A stretch of DNA of 27,158 nucleotides from Pleurobrachia bachei (lineage: Eukaryota > Ctenophora > Tentaculata > Cydippida > Pleurobrachiidae): positions 2,205 through 29,362 of the forward strand of contig AVPN01001062.1 of NCBI GenBank assembly GCA_000695325.1, read 5' to 3'. The notes beneath the pieces are model-generated. The model saw only the letters and a program-made list of their open reading frames with translations, had not been told where the DNA came from and did no database searches. The position numbers and the translations under genes are program-made. Below, piece by piece: positions 1 to 27,158 of this stretch (positions within the stretch are counted from its first letter, which is position 1; every line of letters begins with the position of its first letter).

Positions 1-374
1 ACAGCTACAGATAGCACGTGCACGGTACAGCTACAGATAGCACGTTCACGGGACAGCTACAGATAGCACGTGCACGGTACAGCTACAGATAGCACGTTCA
101 CGGGACAGCTACAGATAGCACGTGCACGGTACAGCTACAGATAGCACGTGCACGGTACAGCTACAGATAGCACGTGCACGGTACAGCTACAGATAGCACG
201 TGCACGGTACAGCTACAGATAGCACGTGCACGGTACAGCTACAGATAGCACGTGCACGGTACAGCTACAGATAGCACGTGCACGGTACAGCTACAGATAG
301 CACGTGCACGGTACAGCTACAGATAGCACGTGCACGGGACAGCTACTGCAGATAGCACGTTCACACTGCACGGG
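1..374. repeat. 26-bp satellite array
   Basis: Thirteen head-to-tail 26-base units (acagctacagatagcacgtg + cacggt) fill 1-338, followed by a diverged unit. Units alternate between GCACGTGCAC and GCACGTTCAC. The array continues past the left edge. Confidence 0.95.
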
Positions 375-421
375 ATAGATTGACTTGACGGTAGCACACC
401 GATTTTCCATCCTTTTTATGT

Positions 422-518
422 TAGGGGCACCATTTTAACCATCTGTTTATTGTTTCTTAAGCGGAAATCAGTGTATGCCAGAAAAGGTTCCAACAGATGG
501 AAAGGAATGGTGCCCCTA
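422..518. repeat. Imperfect inverted repeat (hairpin/MITE-like)
   Basis: Arm 422-447 (taggggcaccat...atctgtt) is the reverse complement of 492-518 except for a short mismatch. The central segment is about 44 bases. Confidence 0.7.
446..451 (-). promoter_or_regulatory. Candidate polyadenylation signal AATAAA
   Basis: Read on the minus strand this is AATAAA, about 300 bases past the stop codon. It sits at the loop edge of the 422-518 inverted repeat. It was chosen as the only exact match found in the flank. Confidence 0.35.
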
Positions 519-747
519 TTATCATTTGAAACTTAATACACGTTAAATTTTGTGGGTTTCAAGAGAATCGCATAAACACTAATACATTTTCAAGTCAAAA
601 CATACTACATGTAACAAAGTAACCTAATTCCATTCGCATAAACACGTAAATAAGATAAGAGTTCAATATATCACACACCGATGACGTTGCTTTCTCACGT
701 CACGGCACATTCTCTCTCACGCGTGAGAGCTAACGCGTGAGATATCT

Positions 748-27158
<26,411 letters not shown>

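Larger units (their letters stand above)
361..747 (-). other. Presumed 3' UTR and downstream flank
   Basis: No coding potential was seen. It holds a 14-base-plus palindromic run of CACGCGTGA-like sequence at 714-742, direct cgcataaacac repeats, and a hairpin at 422-518. Confidence 0.5.

Noticed and set aside
1-374. CRISPR-like regular repeats
   Set aside because: Units are contiguous 26-mers with no unique spacers, and the surrounding DNA is a eukaryotic intron-bearing gene; this is a satellite.

Overview
This is animal nuclear DNA. One large, intron-rich gene on the minus strand fills almost the whole window: the cytoplasmic dynein 1 heavy chain (DYNC1H1). Its C-terminus is at the left (stop codon at 748-750), and the window opens on the right inside AAA2. 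I could place 55 consecutive coding exons whose splice phases agree. Counting each duplicated exon once, they encode about 2,430 residues, which matches the C-terminal half of the 4,646-residue human protein. Short GT-AG introns (mostly 90-250 bp), many dispersed tandem repeats and MITEs, and strong conservation to vertebrate DYNC1H1 suggest a non-vertebrate metazoan. A sponge or another marine invertebrate is plausible, but the sequence does not prove it.

Layout from the N-terminal (right) side: AAA2 with Walker A GPSGSGKS (26823-26982) and the AAA2 core (23057-26629); AAA3 with GPPGSGKT (20258-22884); the AAA3/AAA4 connection (18937-19881); AAA4 and stalk helix CC1 (12881-18731); the microtubule-binding domain (12325-12720); CC2 and the AAA5 region (about 8654-12176); and AAA6 plus the C-terminal domain (748-8515). 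Intron 3 (23969-26548) holds a 172-bp MITE and an intronless same-strand ORF with a BTB/POZ-like N-terminus, broken by one frameshift.

The unusual part is the gene's architecture. Three separate exon blocks are tandemly duplicated: exons 8-10, 16-24 and 46-49. All copies keep intact splice sites and differ almost only at silent positions where I compared them. Including both copies of blocks 8-10 or 46-49 in series brings an immediate stop, so only one copy can be used per transcript. The 16-24 duplication is phase-compatible: serial inclusion would add exactly 353 codons of AAA4 and stalk. The duplications may be alternative exon cassettes, or allelic haplotypes wrongly placed in series by the assembler.

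Two places look damaged: an in-frame TAA in exon 13 and the loss of the conserved end of exon 14. Several introns are built almost wholly from short repeats containing TGCCCATATATGG, others carry a shared motif beside the 3' splice site, and two exon edges (exons 11 and 42) are themselves repeated in the flanking intron.
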